From contig NZ_QJJM01000005.1 of NCBI RefSeq assembly GCF_003201955.1, positions 186,001-250,000 of the forward strand: a stretch of 64,000 nt of DNA, in the 5' to 3' direction. This stretch comes from Blastomonas natatoria. Lineage in GTDB: Bacteria; Pseudomonadota; Alphaproteobacteria; Sphingomonadales; Sphingomonadaceae. Below the pieces are notes generated by a model. It ran no database searches. It was given only the letters and a program-made list of their open reading frames with translations, and was not told the origin of the DNA. The position numbers and the translations under genes were made by a program. Numbering within the stretch: the first letter of the stretch is position 1; the number at the start of each line of letters is the position of its first letter. Positions 63,296 to 64,000 of this stretch are shown here, in pieces.

Positions 63296-63708
63296 TATGC
63301 AATTAGTTCCAGCTTTTCATGGCGCGCTGCCTTAGCCAGCGCCTTGTCGAGAGTCATCAACGGCGCTTCTGTCCTTATGGCAAGTTCCAGATAGGCCGCA
63401 TCATAGGCGGTCAGATCATGACGTGCCGCCAGTTCCATGCACGCCCCCCATGCATGTCGGTTCGTGCCGTCGTCCAGATGGATGCGATATTCGGAGAGGA
63501 TGGTCAGCGCTCTTTCGAGCCTTTGGGCATCAATCCGCTTCTGCCGCATGGCGGTCCTGCCGAGGTTCAGCACCTCAAGCCGCCAATGTTGCGGAACCAG
63601 CGCCCGGCCCTCGACCATGACAGGCATAAGCTGTGGCGGAATGTCCGGAGCTTCGTCCGGCAGGATCATCAGGCCGATGACGCTTGCGTCGATGACGCAC
63701 AGCTTCAA
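63295..63708 (-). CDS. PIN-domain toxin (VapC-like)
   Basis: A 137-residue PIN ribonuclease: start KLCVIDASVIGLMILPDE, the middle QHWRLEVLNLGRTAMRQKR, and ARHDLTAYDAAYLELAIRTEAPLMTLDKALAKAA (in parts), with acidic residues placed as in VapC. The TTG start at 63708 is chosen because it overlaps the antitoxin stop by 4 bases (TTGA) and follows GAGGG at 6 bases; an ATG 21 bases upstream is also possible. It cleaves RNA, classically initiator tRNA or rRNA. Its stop overlaps the gltX start by one base. Confidence 0.85.
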   Translation of the reverse strand: MKLCVIDASVIGLMILPDEAPDIPPQLMPVMVEGRALVPQHWRLEVLNLGRTAMRQKRIDAQRLERALTILSEYRIHLDDGTNRHAWGACMELAARHDLTAYDAAYLELAIRTEAPLMTLDKALAKAARHEKLELIA

Positions 63709-63965
63709 CGTCGGCCCTCGTTCTTCCATGCGATCATCTCTTCGATCGTCGCCGTTTTGCCCTCGGCACGCAACTCTTCGCGCAATTGGGCCAGAGCTTC
63801 CCAGGCCTTGCGCCCGCGCTCTTCGACATCATCCTGATCGATGATTGGCACCAGCTTCGCAGCCGCCTTGCCATGACGCGTTATGACGATTTCATCGCCT
63901 TGCTCGGCAGCAGCGATGAATTCGGACACCTTGTCCTTGAAGGTGGCGACGGGCACGTGGCGCAT
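63705..63965 (-). CDS. Phd/YefM-family antitoxin (VapB-like)
   Basis: An 86-residue antitoxin of the Phd fold: HVPVATFKDKVSEFIAAAEQGDEIVITRHGKAAAKLVPI (in parts) binds DNA as a dimer, and the C-terminus (ELRAEGKTATIEEMIAWKNEGRR) should neutralise the toxin. Such pairs autorepress their own promoter, which would lie in the last 35 bases of the window. It is followed by the PIN toxin, then gltX, in a continuous chain of overlapping start and stop codons. Confidence 0.88.
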   Translation of the reverse strand: MRHVPVATFKDKVSEFIAAAEQGDEIVITRHGKAAAKLVPIIDQDDVEERGRKAWEALAQLREELRAEGKTATIEEMIAWKNEGRR

Positions 63966-64000
63966 AAAATCCCTTTCGGCCAGAATTCTAGCCGAAAATT

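Overview
This window is a GC-rich, gene-dense chromosomal stretch from an alphaproteobacterium, most likely a member of the Sphingomonadales (Sphingomonas, Sphingopyxis or Blastomonas-like). The evidence is two large TonB-dependent receptors with sphingomonad-type signal and TonB-box regions, a MucR/Ros regulator, an alphaproteobacterial Fur, a TldD/AcnA/YidC/GltX set of the expected lengths, and the gene order rpmH-rnpA-yidD-yidC-engB. No phage or integrative element backbone, rRNA operon or CRISPR array is visible. One tRNA gene (Leu, anticodon UAG) is present.

Layout. 1-6.7 kb: the end of thrS, an Oar-like TonB receptor with a candidate Pho box, then clpX and clpP. 6.8-12.8 kb: a sucrose-utilisation locus made of an MFS/GPH sucrose symporter, divergent from a TonB receptor, a cytoplasmic GH68 fructan/sucrose enzyme and a ROK fructokinase. 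A paired LacI-type operator sits in the divergent promoter, but no regulator gene is nearby. 12.8-15.1 kb: a YghU-like glutathione transferase and two small exported proteins. 15.1-18.2 kb: four small VOC, DUF1428 and SRPBCC genes divergent from an HxlR-SCP2 regulator. 18.2-24.6 kb: comM, a PIN/RHH toxin-antitoxin pair, bdhA, arsC, ssb and feoAB. 24.7-33.9 kb: a PYROXD2-type oxidoreductase, trigger factor with a long tail, tRNA-Leu, an M16 protease, an Nfu-type Fe-S scaffold, a RutE-like reductase, tsaB and rimI. 34-41.3 kb: mucR, then a fur-plsC-miaB-phoH-ybeY-corC-glycosyltransferase run on the plus strand. 41.3-49.2 kb: a PLP sulfur-amino-acid enzyme, a DASS transporter, pgeF and pepN on the minus strand, and tldD on the plus strand.

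49.2-51.7 kb is the clearest accessory patch. It is visibly AT-richer than its surroundings and carries a tandem-RHH-like protein, a helical MazG-like protein and a membrane-anchored dCTP-deaminase-fold protein whose catalytic residues look eroded, followed by a convergent DUF1643 gene. This is my best candidate for an undescribed (possibly nucleotide-sensing or defence) system. 52-64 kb: acnA with small companions, rpmH-rnpA-yidD-yidC-engB, a GST, an epimerase-like SDR, and gltX preceded by an overlapping Phd/PIN toxin-antitoxin pair.

Two repeat families are visible. An approximately 83-bp double-palindrome (REP/BIME-like) occurs three times in intergenic gaps (38.4, 44.9 and 59.5 kb). A mosaic palindromic element at 61.0 kb has 15-bp terminal inverted repeats. 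Coordinates and starts were read by hand from the sequence. No database search was run, so names rest on motif recognition.
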